This document shows positions 11,924-21,309 of a stretch of DNA of 64,000 nt, in pieces. The stretch comes from Odontocerum albicorne (Eukaryota; Arthropoda; Insecta; Trichoptera; Odontoceridae): positions 751,501 through 815,500 of the forward strand of contig OX463842.1 of assembly GCA_949825065.1 (NCBI GenBank), in the 5' to 3' direction. Under the pieces are notes generated by a model, which was not told the origin of the DNA, did no database searches, and saw nothing but the letters and a program-made list of their open reading frames with translations. How positions within the stretch are numbered: the first letter of the stretch is position 1; each line of letters starts with the position of its first letter. Position numbers and translations under genes: made by a program.

Positions 11924-12764
11924 TGTTAACATAAGTTGTGTGCGTTTTTTTTTTTCTTATTTAAAAATAAGCATCAAACGTAAAACAAAATGGTAAAATT
12001 TATACGTCATTCGAAAGAAAATTTTTTGCTCTACAAGAAATTGTGTTTGCTTTTACATTACATGTATTATTTTATTTGATTACAAGCCTTGAAAATACAA
12101 TGTCAAGTAGACAAAAGTGAGCATTTTTGACACCCCATCTGTTCGCGTTCAATCGTGGGAATCAAGCTGCCAAAGCAGCTCGCGATATTTGTAATTTTCG
12201 AATATTGACAATTGATTTTGGTTGTTTTCACTCAAAACATGTAGAACCCTAACACCGAATTTATGGACTTTTCCCATTGATTTCAGATGGCAGTTTACAG
12301 TCATGTGACTACAATGAATCTGCTCAGCCAATTCTACGGTGAAGTTTGAAAGGGGGTTTTCATGAATAATATAGTTTAAGCGGTCCTCTTCGAAGTCCAC
12401 TGATCGTCCGGAACGCTCCATGTCTTTCAGGTCGAAATTACCGTCTTTGAAACGCATAAACCATCGACGAGCTGTCTTTTCATTCATAGCATCTTCCCCG
12501 TCCATTTCGCAAATATCACGAGCAGCTTTAGCAGCTTTATTCCATCGATTGAACGCGGAGGTGCCAAAAATGCTCACTTTTGTCTACTTGACATTCCATT
12601 TTGAAGGCTTGTAATCAAGTAAAATAATACATGTAACGTAAAAGCAAACACAATATCTTGTAGAACAGATTTTTTTTTCGAATTACGCATAACATTAACC
12701 ATTTTGTTTTACTTTTGGTGCTCATTTTTAAATTTGGAAAAAACGGACACAACTTATGTTAACA
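11924..12764 (-). mobile_element. Mariner derivative with two inverted 5' ends
   Basis: Inverted termini TGTTAACATAAGTTGTG (11924) and CACAACTTATGTTAACA (ending 12764). The arms are about 250 bp long and include the transposase start. The right arm leads into the minus-strand transposase (12149-12577). The left arm contains the same N-terminal coding region on the plus strand (about 12141-12191, reading AFNRGNQAAKAARDIC, with the arm's leader frameshifted). So it is a head-to-head product of two 5' ends, not a simple internal deletion. It has no 3' half or catalytic region. An isolated arm of the family is at 5878-6075. Confidence 0.8.
12149..12577 (-). pseudogene. Mariner transposase, N-terminal part only
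   Basis: About 142 codons. The helix-turn-helix region is clear: KAAKAARDICEMDGEDA, TARRWFMRFKDGNFDLKD, ERSGRSV, then ELAEQIHCSHMTVNCHLKSM and GKVHKFG. These match the paired-type DNA-binding half of mariner transposases (about 345 residues in full). The DDD catalytic domain is missing and the frame runs into the inverted left arm. No ATG starts the frame: the first codon is GTG with a TAG three codons upstream. It could bind termini at most. Confidence 0.85.
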
Positions 12765-12989
12765 TTAAAAAATGTCAGCGTAGGATACAAATGTATTGAA
12801 AAAATCCATAAATACAAGTATTTAAGTTCCTTACCTAATAATCAGTGGAATTATTTCCGGGTTATCAGAACCAGAATGAGATCCCAGGGAACTGTTGCTT
12901 CAAAATTAAAAATAATCTTTTAATGTAGACTTTAATCACAAATAAGGAATGCATGTTGTACGATGTCACATATTCTCATTACTTGCTTA

Positions 12990-13683
12990 ATTGTGCCTAA
13001 GATTCATTTTCAACCTACGTAAGTACGATCATATAACTATAACTTTAATACCACAAGGCATTGAACTGGTTGAATGTTAGAAATAGATGCAAAATTCACA
13101 AACTGTCTGTCTCTATTGTATAATATCCTTAACTGTCCCGCCGCACCCTCTTATCTCGCCGAGAATTTTCAGCGTCTTTCCAATCATGGATTAGCGCTAC
13201 GCTCAAACAGAGATTGTTTATTGGCCTTTCCAGTTCACCGCTCCTCTTTCTTTACGTCGTCCTTTACTGTCCATGCAGTGAGACTCTGTAATCAGTTACA
13301 AACCAATATAAGACTCGCTCCGTCCTTGGCATGCTTTAAGAAACGACTGAAAAACCTCTTAATGTCTAGTCAGTAAATAACGTGTTTCATTCCTGATTTT
13401 TCTTTTCCTTTCCTCTCCACCATCCCTTCCTTTCCTTTTGATTGACGATACCTCACTTTATATGAAAAATAATGTTCCGGTGACTGTCCGTCTTTGTGGG
13501 GTTCGTGGGCGTGTGCTCACGTATATGTTTATGGATTTCGTGGGGATGCATAGTCATTTGAATGATTTATGCGACCACGTAACTTGCTTCATTTACTTTT
13601 GTCTGGTTGGTTGGAAGAGATTGCCGCCTGGCAATAAGCCTGCCAGATTGTATTTGCAATAAAAGTGTTAAATAAATAAATAA
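12990..13683 (+). pseudogene. LINE-A 3' end, best-preserved copy
   Basis: The longest clean frame (13074-13376) encodes SLLYNILNCPAAPSYLAENF, LALRSNRDCLLAFPVHRSSF, SFTVHAVRLCNQL and FKKRLKNLL. This is the C-terminal domain typical of Jockey/CR1-group LINEs. The 3' UTR ends with GGTTGGTTGGAAGAGATTGC, hairpin ATTGCC-GCCT-GGCAAT (13620-13635) and (TAAA)n at about 13670. Catalytic RT motifs are absent (5'-truncated). The tail is shared with SINE-A. Confidence 0.8.
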
Positions 13684-13962
13684 ATAATGACAAGTGTTTA
13701 ATACTTAATTTTATAATTGGTATTTAACATGTATTATTCACGTATCTTGTACAAACTATTAAAGGCTGGAAATTTGTTTTGCAACCATGGAACTTCTTTT
13801 AATTAATTTTTGCCTAGTTGGCTGAAAGTGATAGCCATCTGCCAATAAGCACGTCAAATACTTATATGATAAAATGTCAAATAAATATAAAAAAAATAAA
13901 ATTCATTCTAATATAAAAAAATCACACAGTGGAGAAGTAGCCACAAAACATTTAAGTTTTAT

Positions 13963-14850
13963 TTTATTTATTTATTAACAATATTATTACACATGAAAGG
14001 AAATAAACATAATTTGTGAAAAAATAACAGGTAATATAATTTGGACATACACTTTTAATGGATCTGGATTTGTTGCCTTTCATTTGTTGTATCCCCAGTA
14101 AACTAGGTTTTTGCCTGTATCTCACTGAGGATATTTAGCATGAAAAAATAAATGGATACTTCTTTCCGATTTTTGATAACATAAAAACAAAGCCCCGTTG
14201 CACGTTCTCATCAACCTGACAAACAGTGACACTCAATTACAATTGGAAACATCATGCGATATCAAACTCCTCACACTTCATCACTTCAGACAGACCAAAA
14301 CATTCATCCCACAATATACCGCACACAATCATAAAACAAAAAAAAATATATGTATATAAAACAACTCAAGAGCTCACACAAACCTCTTCCACAAGTCATT
14401 CCTCTTGCAAACCCAAGTACTCAAACTCCTGTCGCAATAACCACCACGCTCCGATCGTCTGCCTAAACTGTTTGCCTCCCTTTATCTTTATTGAATTTGG
14501 CACCCCGGAATGGTGAACATTTCATCAGTTGCCATGCGTGTCATGTGTTTGCTCTGCTGAGTCTGTATCCTCCCTTACTGTCAATGATAGTGCCAGAGAA
14601 TGGATTTCTCACACATCATCACTCCAGAAAGACCAAGAATATTCATCGCACAACATACCGCACACAATCATTAGAATAAAAATAAAAACATACAGAAACA
14701 CAAAACCAACAAGAAGAAACTCACATTCACGAGCCCACACAAATCTTTTCCACACGTCATTCATCCTGAAAGCCCAAGTACTCAAAATTCTGTCGCAATA
14801 ACAACAAAGCTGCGATCGACTGTCTAAATGGTTTTTCTACCTTTGCCTTT
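13963..14850 (-). mobile_element. Repeat C, LINE-like 3' region, partly duplicated
   Basis: Read on the minus strand the unit ends in TAATAAATAAATAAA-like sequence, as LINE tails do. Blocks include CCCCAGTAAACTAGG, CTCACTGAGGATATTTAGCA and a C/A-rich stretch with ATACCGCACACAATCAT. The C/A-rich block occurs twice (about 14250-14510 and 14600-14830), a partial internal duplication. Other copies are at 38724-39465, 42149-42292 and 50521-50960. No RT domain was seen in any copy, so its superfamily is inferred from the tail only. Confidence 0.6.
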
Positions 14851-15054
14851 ATGAACACACAAAACATATTATGAACACTCGAAACATAATAAACGTAACT
14901 GTGAATCATAAACATTGCAAGATGTTAATATTAACAAGTTTGTCAACCCTTATGACTTATGCAGTATTCTTCGATAACACTACTTTTCAAAAGATTCTGG
15001 TTAATCATATATATTATTTATAGTTAAGTCATTAACAATGGGAAGGTTTAAAGA

Positions 15055-15287
15055 CATTCTAATTTATTTTATCAATCACTGTTTATTCCACTTTATGTAA
15101 CGCCTGAACTTTAGAGGTTTCAAGGCTTTCACCTCATCATCAAACAATACGAGTTAGTACTCTCCTGATGATGAGGTGAAAGCCTTGTTTGTGCTCCCCT
15201 GACGATGAGGTGAAAGCTTTGAAACCAGTAGCGCTACATCATTACATAAAGTGGAATAAAAAGTGTTTGATAAAACAAATTACCGAT
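15055..15287. mobile_element. Penelope-derived foldback element, copy 2
   Basis: Arms TTATTTTATCAATCACTG (from 15064) and CACTTTTTATTCCACTTTAT in complement (to about 15276). The left flank includes ATAGTTAAGTCATTAACA and GGTTTAAAGACATT. The centre carries two CTGANGA-type motifs in tandem on the plus strand (15165 and 15199) and a decayed one on the minus strand. Confidence 0.7.
15196..15233 (+). ncRNA. Hammerhead-like motif (CTGACGA variant)
   Basis: CCC 15196-15198, CTGACGA 15199-15205, helix II TGAGGTGAAAGCTTT (GAGG/CUUU by G-U pairs), GAAACCAGTA 15221-15230. Helix III AC/GU is kept with loop CA in place of CG. The base that differs from other copies in the core is N7, the one free position. 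The helix I partner is GCG rather than GGG. Confidence 0.55.
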
Positions 15288-15639
15288 TCTAGTTTATTTA
15301 CGGTGGCCTGAAAAACTGTCCATATTTCAATACTATACAAAAGTATGAAGAATATGCTGCAATGAAAAAACCCCTTACGTAATTCGAAGTCTAAATTCTC
15401 GTTACAGAGGACACCTTGTTTTATATTTTAAAGAATCAACTTTGTGCCATCTCCACTCTTACTTCGATCTTTTGTTACGGTATCTAAGATGATTGCATCG
15501 TTCGACTCGTTCAATTCCTTTTACTTATGTAATGAAAATTGTCTTCGACAGATTAAATCTCTAGCCTCTCTCATTTCAAGCTGTGTTAACCCTCACCAGT
15601 AATTTATTATAAATAACGCAACTATATGCCATCACGCCA

Positions 15640-15990
15640 TTTCCTTTTCGGAGTAGTCAAGGATAATAGAATGCCAGATTTTCCTTTTCCGACATAATTT
15701 TTTTGTACAAAAAACACATTATCTACAATTTCCCTGACTTTCTACGTTTCTATCTTTCAAAAATCATTATCTCGATCCAGCTTTACTTTTTTGGTCTTCC
15801 TCTCGAACGCCTTACCTTTTCAGCCATTCATTCCACGTGCCCAAACCATATTTGCGTCTTTTTTTTTCAACTTACTCGGCTAAGTTCGAATTCATCCCTT
15901 AACACTTAATTTAGTTTTTTGTCATGCACTATCATCCCATGTAGTATTTTCATTGCAAGCATTTTGATAGCATTTATTAATGAAAAAAAA
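15640..15990 (-). pseudogene. RTE-like LINE C-terminal fragment, degraded
   Basis: Minus-strand reading shows TTCGAGAGGAAGACCAAAAA (ERPRK-like), AAGCTGGATCGAGAT (LDRD-like), a run of ATTTTTGAAAG, and CATGGGATGATAGTGCATGA upstream. The order matches the related pieces at 27820, 49790 and 58115. Multiple stops. Confidence 0.5.
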
Positions 15991-16078
15991 ATAAGCGAAA
16001 AATACGGTTGTAATTTTTATCCTAAGAATACTACGTCCTTACGATTTGAAAATGTGTTTTAAATTTTTGTTTATACAT

Positions 16079-16140
16079 TGTTATTTATTTTATCAAACAC
16101 TGTTTATTCCAATAAACAGTGTTTGATAAAATAAATAACA
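16079..16140. repeat. Perfect 30-bp palindrome from the Penelope repeat
   Basis: Two perfect 30-bp inverted arms (16079-16108 and 16111-16140) separated by CC. Each includes TTTATTTTATCAAACACTG. This is the outer part of the foldback arm with the centre removed. The neighbouring foldback (16161-16455) lacks much of this segment in its left arm. Confidence 0.9.
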
Positions 16141-16160
16141 ATAACAATCACTGTCACTCT

Positions 16161-16455
16161 GATACTTTAATATAGTGTTTATAGTTAAGGCATTAACGTT
16201 GTGGAGGTTTAAAGACATTAAAATTTATACCACTTTTTGTAACGGTATAACCCTACGGTTTTCAAAGCTTTCACCTCATCTTCAGGGGAGCACAAACAAT
16301 ACCCTTGTTTGTGTTCCCCTGAAGATGAGGTGAAATCCTTGAAACCGGTAGGGTTATACCGTTACAAAAAGTGGAATAAACGGTGTTTGATAAAGTAAAT
16401 TACAATGTCTTTAAACCTCCACAACGTTAATGCCTTAACTATAAACAATATATTA
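16161..16455. mobile_element. Penelope-derived foldback element, copy 3
   Basis: Arms of about 140-150 bp fold around a five-base centre at 16298-16302. Outer blocks are GTTTATAGTTAAGGCATTAA (left) and TTAATGCCTTAACTATAAAC (right). Inner blocks hold a hammerhead-like motif on each strand (plus 16316-16353, minus 16251-16288). The left arm lacks about 22 bases between AATTTATA and CCACTTTTTG. Transcription from either side could yield the motif. Confidence 0.75.
16316..16353 (+). ncRNA. Minimal hammerhead ribozyme candidate, best match
   Basis: In order: CCC (helix I 5'), CTGAAGA (16319-16325), TGAGGTGAAATCCTT (helix II GAGG/CCUU with a loop and one unpaired core-side U), GAAACCGGTA (16341-16350; helix III AC/GU closed by CG), GGG (helix I 3'). 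Predicted cleavage follows A16350. A second helix I block, TTTGTG with TACAAA across an internal loop, is possible. All CUGANGA and GAAA core bases are present. Minimal hammerheads are known in the terminal repeats of Penelope-like elements, and this repeat lies downstream of a Penelope GIY-YIG frame at 38 kb. Activity is inferred. Confidence 0.7.
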
Positions 16456-16569
16456 TATAATTTTATACATTTTCTTTCTAATTAAATGGTTTGGTATTTA
16501 TATTGTAGAACTCTATTTTAGACAGAATGGTTCAACTCTTAAATGCGAAAATATTGTACGAGTACACAA

Positions 16570-16662
16570 TAAACTTAAATTAAAGTAATAGACTTGTTTC
16601 GCTTTACAAAAACAGTTTGATAACGCTTTTGTAAAGTGAAACAGGCATTTAATTTAAGTTAA
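16570..16662. repeat. Short inverted-repeat hairpin, about 93 bp
   Basis: Left arm AACTTAAATTAAA ... CTTGTTTCGCTTTACAAAA pairs with right arm TTTTGTAAAGTGAAACAGG ... TTTAATTTAAGTT, leaving a loop of about 15 bases. It resembles a very small MITE or a pre-miRNA-sized hairpin. I saw no second copy in the window. Confidence 0.7.
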
Positions 16663-16889
16663 CTATGAAGGATTTTTTTTACCATTTAAGTGTTAAATCA
16701 ACCTTGTTTCCTTCTAGATCCCAATTTGTTGAAAAACTTATGGTCACTTCTTTATCAGATACACCTAGCACTTTTAAAAAAAAATTATGTTCTGTGTGCT
16801 CCATTCAATATCCTAATAAAAGGTAAATAAAAATGTCGAGCCCTTATTTGTTCTTTTATCGTGTGTAGCGGGCGCGGTCAATTATGCTG

Positions 16890-17085
16890 ATCATTTATAA
16901 TTGAGAGAAAACCGGTTCCGGAAGCACCAAGAGCGTTCCTCTCGCCGCAATAAAAATGTCAAGTGTCATAAACCGTCCCGTTCCGTTCCGCCCTATCGCG
17001 TCACCTGTCGCGGTACTCGCAGCGGGAACAGAAACGGGGACGGGAGCCGTTCCCAGCCTCCCCGAATCCGGCGGCCCCAGCATCT
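16890..17085. other. CpG-rich islet
   Basis: About 190 bp rich in CG dinucleotides (CGCGTCACCTGTCGCGGTAC, GGGGACGGGAGCCGTTCCC) in AT-rich DNA. The open frames across it are low-complexity and match no family I recognise. A promoter, first exon or enhancer remnant is possible. Confidence 0.4.
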
Positions 17086-17857
17086 TTTGAATAAGCTATT
17101 TTACAAAATGTATTCAAACCGCACTCCAACCGGGAGATGGAAGAGCCCGAGATAAGACACTCGACCGGAGACCACACAAAAGTAAAACTCTAAGAAAATC
17201 ATTAACCTGATCTTTGCACAAGAGCACAAAGCCTCGAGATTGAGCCCGAAAATCCACTAAGAAATCTGCATTAAACATCAATACCTCTCCTTTCCTTCTG
17301 TTTTCCTTCGTTCCTCTTTAACTTTGTGTCAAATCTCCGGCTCGAGTCAATATTACCTTAAAAATGTGGAGGGTCCTGTTTCCGCAGAAAGAGAAATAAA
17401 GACCCAGTGGGGATTATTGCTTATTCCACTCACGTTGGTTGAACTTTTTCAGAATAATTTAAAGTCCAATGAATGTATACTTTTGCATTACGGTTGTTTG
17501 CTCTAACTTCATTTCGGATTTAATGCCCCAACTCATGAAATGAATTTCAATGAAAGTCGACATTTCATTTGCCCGATTGAGCGTTTAATATGCTCCTTAC
17601 GTTTTTTTATCTTCAACTTGTTACGGACACAGTATTTATCTTAATTCTTTCGGTATAATTTTTTCAGGAGTTTTCCGCAAATAGTTTTATCTATGTTTTT
17701 TTATCTTACAAGATTGGAACACTATTAATTTGAAAATTTCTTATAAACTTAACGATCTCTGTGGCCTGGTGGGTAAGAGTATTGATGCTTATTTTTTGGC
17801 AGCTTCCCCGCAGTCCACACAAATTGATGATATTTACTTTGATTTTTTTGTTCATAG

Positions 17858-18062
17858 CGACTTTTGTGACCTAGTTGGTAAGACGCTTGTATCCCAAAAT
17901 GAGGTTTTTGATTCGATTCCCATGGTATCCATTTTTTAAAGAGGTTTAGTCTGATTTTTAGTTGATGCACTGTTTATTAACTTACATATTTCTGGTAAGT
18001 CGGAGAAGGTTGCCACATGGCAATAAACCCATCAGGTTGTTATGTATACAACGAAATACACT
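17858..18062 (+). mobile_element. SINE-A copy, nearly full length
   Basis: Head with TGACCTAGTTGGTAAGACGC and GATTCGATTCCCATGG, body GTTTAGTCTGATTTTTAGTT, tail ACATATTTCTGGTAAGTCGG with a TTGCC-ACAT-GGCAA hairpin (18010-18023), then CATCAGGTTGTTATGTATAC. A second A-box-like TGGCCTGGTGGGTAAGA at about 17762 just upstream suggests a fragment of another head. Confidence 0.75.
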
Positions 18063-18349
18063 GCAAATCAGGCACTTTATATAAAAAGCAGCTTAAATAA
18101 AACATTTTAGACGAATATAAAAGAAGAAAAAAAATAAAGACAAATTCTTAAATAATTTACTATAACCTATTATTTTACTTTTTAAAGTACTAAAAATCCT
18201 CCGAGCCACCTAGAAAACTTGAATACATATATTCTTTTGAATTTCCAAAAAAATATCTCTTTTGAAAGAGACACTTTCTCAAGGTTTCAATGGACATATG
18301 CACACGGGGGCACTAACATATTGTCGAGTATAATACTCCCCTTTGAAAA

Positions 18350-18480
18350 CTCGTGTCGTGAGGTTATCTCGGAGCGGGCCGCCCCATTCCCCGCTCCGCT
18401 CCTCTCGCGTCTGCCCGCCCCGCTACCCTCGCCGCTACCCACGCCGCTACCCTCACGACTCGCACTCTGCACGGCTGAAA
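18350..18480. other. GC-rich patch with short imperfect repeats
   Basis: Contains CCGCTACCCTCGCCGCTACC and related units (period about 12), giving proline-rich frames on both strands. No gene is evident. The surrounding 100 bases return to the AT-rich background. Confidence 0.45.
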
Positions 18481-18499
18481 GCCTTCATAATAAAAGTAT

Positions 18500-19250
18500 G
18501 ATATTTGCGTATTGAATTGAGATATTAAATTACGCACGCCCCACCGGATTCGGTGTATCGTAGATTTGTTCGCTAGAATGTATTGGCTAAATGGATATTC
18601 TTATGAGAAAATACCGTATTATCCGAGACAGGGGCGTTATTACAGATTATAGGGTGTGCAGAACCTAAAAATATCATCATCATCATCACGCTATATTCCT
18701 ATTGAGGTAGACAGAGAAAACTAATTTCCCCTTAATTCTGACCTGGCATACATATTTCGTTTCTGCAATGTCCATACACTCCTCGTTACACGCACTCTCC
18801 TATTTTTTCTTCCTGATTTAAGAATTTAATTAATTTGGTTAAAGCACATTTTTTAGGTCATTCTAAAGGTTCTGCACCCTCTATACTAGTGTACAGATTA
18901 TTTCTGTAAAGTTATCAGCATTCTTTCTTTCTATGTGGCCAAACTATCTCAGTATTTATTTATATATTTAAAACACTGCATCTTCTAATGCGATCCGGAT
19001 TATTTACTATTTTAATCATTCCATATTCTATCATAAATTGTTTTTCAATACATTCTTCGCAACGTTTTCAAAAAATATATTATATAACTAGAATCAAAAT
19101 GAATTATTACACTGGAACGGCTAATTAAAATTGAAGAAGCAATTAAGAAGTCGTTATAACATTTTGTTATAATATTTTGATTATTTTTCTTATATAAAAG
19201 AAGAAGAAAACTTTGAAAATACGAGTATATTATATATTATGTCAAATAAC
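18500..19250. other. Non-coding, possible old LINE debris
   Basis: Contains GGCATACATATTTCGTTTCT (about 18745), which recurs near 51330 as GGCATACATATTTCGCTCCT, so a dispersed repeat is present. No reading frame or termini can be supported. Confidence 0.4.
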
Positions 19251-19257
19251 AACTGTT

Positions 19258-19735
19258 TTGTTATTTCATTTGTACGGATTGTGTTGCCTCCCGTTTCATT
19301 TTAGTTTCATTTCAGAAAGCTGAGTGATTAAAACAGTTTGTTATTGAGTTTGTAGGGGTCAAGTTGCCATCAGTATCGATATAATTTCATCTCAGAAGGC
19401 TGAGTGATTCAAATAGTTTGTTATTGAGTTTGTAGGGGTCAAACTGTCCTCGATATCGATATAATTTCATCTCAGAAGGCTGAGTGATTAAGAGATTTTG
19501 ATACTGAGTTTTCACGGATTGTGTTGCTCCCCGTTTCGATACAATTTCATCTCAGTACTCGGAGTGATTAAGGTAATTTGCTATTGGGTTTGTACGGGTA
19601 ATGTTGTTCCCTGTATCGAAATAATTTTATTTAAGAAGGCTGAGTGATTAAAAGAGTTTTTTAATGAGTTTGTTTGTACAATGTGCCTCCCATATTGATA
19701 TAAATTCATCTCAGAAGGCCGAGTTGATTGTCGGA
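19258..19735. repeat. Imperfect tandem array, period about 80 bp, about 6 copies
   Basis: Repeated blocks: TTGTTATTGAGTTTGTA, ATATAATTTCATCTCAGAAG and GCTGAGTGATTAAA. Copies differ by substitutions and small indels, so there is no constant frame. The minus-strand frame over the last unit is a by-product. Confidence 0.8.
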
Positions 19736-20022
19736 GAGAATTTGTACAGGAGCTGCGCTGTTCCGACAGTTTCGTGAGTTTGGTTAATCGAATTAATGAA
19801 GTCTGGGCGTGTGCATGTGATAATGCAATACTTGAAAGGTGTATCTCTGAAACCACCTGAATTATAGTCTTAAAAAAATTATAGCGAAAAGTTTTAAGTC
19901 TTAATACAATAATAAAGTCTACGACTGTCCATATTTGAAAAATAAAGTAGAATCTAATACATAATACTTACACACATGATCAGTAGAATTAAATACGTAA
20001 TATTTACACACATGATCAGTAG

Positions 20023-20273
20023 AACCTAATACAATCCCGATGCGTATTACGACAGTAAGTAATACGCATCGGGATTAAGAAAGAGAATGTCGGCCATTAT
20101 CGGCTAACTTCGGCTTTGTAGAGCATCGTCTCTGTCATTCATACACGTGTTCCGTCGCGAGACTGTTTGCGCATCGTGCGACAGAGACGACGCTCTACAA
20201 AGCCGAAGTTAGCCGATTATGGCCGACAGTCTCTTTCTTAAGCCCGATGTGTATTATTTACCGCCGGATACTG
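20023..20273. mobile_element. Palindromic TA-MITE, copy 2, with an extra terminal fold
   Basis: Same family as 1715 and 26605; the right end CCGCCGGATACTG abuts TA (20274-20275). At the left end AATCCCGATGCGTATTAC and its exact complement flank an 8-base loop, so the terminus has been inverted-duplicated and the normal CAGTACCCGG end is lost. The repeat ACACATGATCAGTA occurs twice before (about 19975-20020) and once after (about 20285) the element. Confidence 0.8.
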
Positions 20274-20839
20274 TACGTAATGTTTACACACATGATCAGT
20301 AAACCGAAGAAGTAAAACATTAGAAAAAAATTCTTTTCATTATACGAGTAATATAAAGGCTTCTTACTTAAGTCTCTTTTTATTTTCGAATTTATTTTAA
20401 TAAACATTTTTGCCAAGGATCAGAAAAAGAAAGGTTCTCTAGCCCTTTTAAGAGGTCTGTTTGATATAGAGAAATAATATTCCAATAAAAATGTTTTGAA
20501 GACAGAAGCCTCAATCGGGTGCGGTCTCCACCCCGTCATGGAGCGGACCTGAACTCCTGAGTCTTGTCTGCGCCTTCTTACTGAGTCTTGTCTGCTCCCC
20601 TGACTATGTAAACGTTCTTCCACATTCTGAGAAAAATTTAGTTTATTAGATTTGAGACTTTTCGTATGTTTGCTCTATTTGTTGTAATTAAAATCATTTT
20701 ATTTTATAACAAACTGTTAGTAAATATTTTTCTTATAAGATAAAATAAAGTAATTAAATTTATTTCCATAAATTTTTTAATTAAATATTAAAAAAGTACC
20801 TCAAACGAGATAAATTTGTTTGATAAGTAATTCCTTTCA

Positions 20840-21260
20840 TACACATACATACTATCAATTTTTGTGTCAGGGTAGGCAGAGAGGACAGACCACCAGACTT
20901 TCCCATCTTGACATACATTCTTAGCCTCTTCCACATCCATATACCCTTCTCATATAACTTCGATGATTACTCCGGCCTTCAGAAAATTACGTTTTATTTT
21001 TTCAAAATATTATTCATTTGATCCAACCATACTTTCCTAAGTCTACCTTTCACATGCCTTTCACCCACATTCGTACGACATATTTATTTTGTTAGTATAC
21101 ATCCGATCCACATCCGTTCCACATAGCCAAACGGTCTTCATTCTGTTCAACACATTCGCCTTAAGTTCACGTTCATCCTAAATCACTTCACTCCGTATTC
21201 TGTTAAACATTGCCACCCCGTATATTCTTATCGATGCACGCATTTCTACAGCATTTGTTT
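20840..21260 (-). pseudogene. RTE-like LINE C-terminal fragment
   Basis: The minus-strand translation gives pieces such as MRASIRIYGVAMFNRIRSEV, then VLNRMKTVWLCG, VGSNE..YFEK, NFLKAGVIIEV and EAKNVCQDGKVWWSVLSAYP, broken by several stops. The order matches the region after the RT domain in RTE-type elements (GHV, GRGRP, W..V, REKW). It lies immediately upstream of LINE-D. Confidence 0.55.
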
Positions 21261-21309
21261 CAGTCTTTTTTTTTCGATGAAATGTTAACATAATTTTTTT
21301 TTCGATGAA

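Noticed and set aside
16895..17155. Overlapping open frames on both strands in the CpG-rich patch
   Set aside because: Low-complexity composition due to few AT-rich stops; no recognisable domain.
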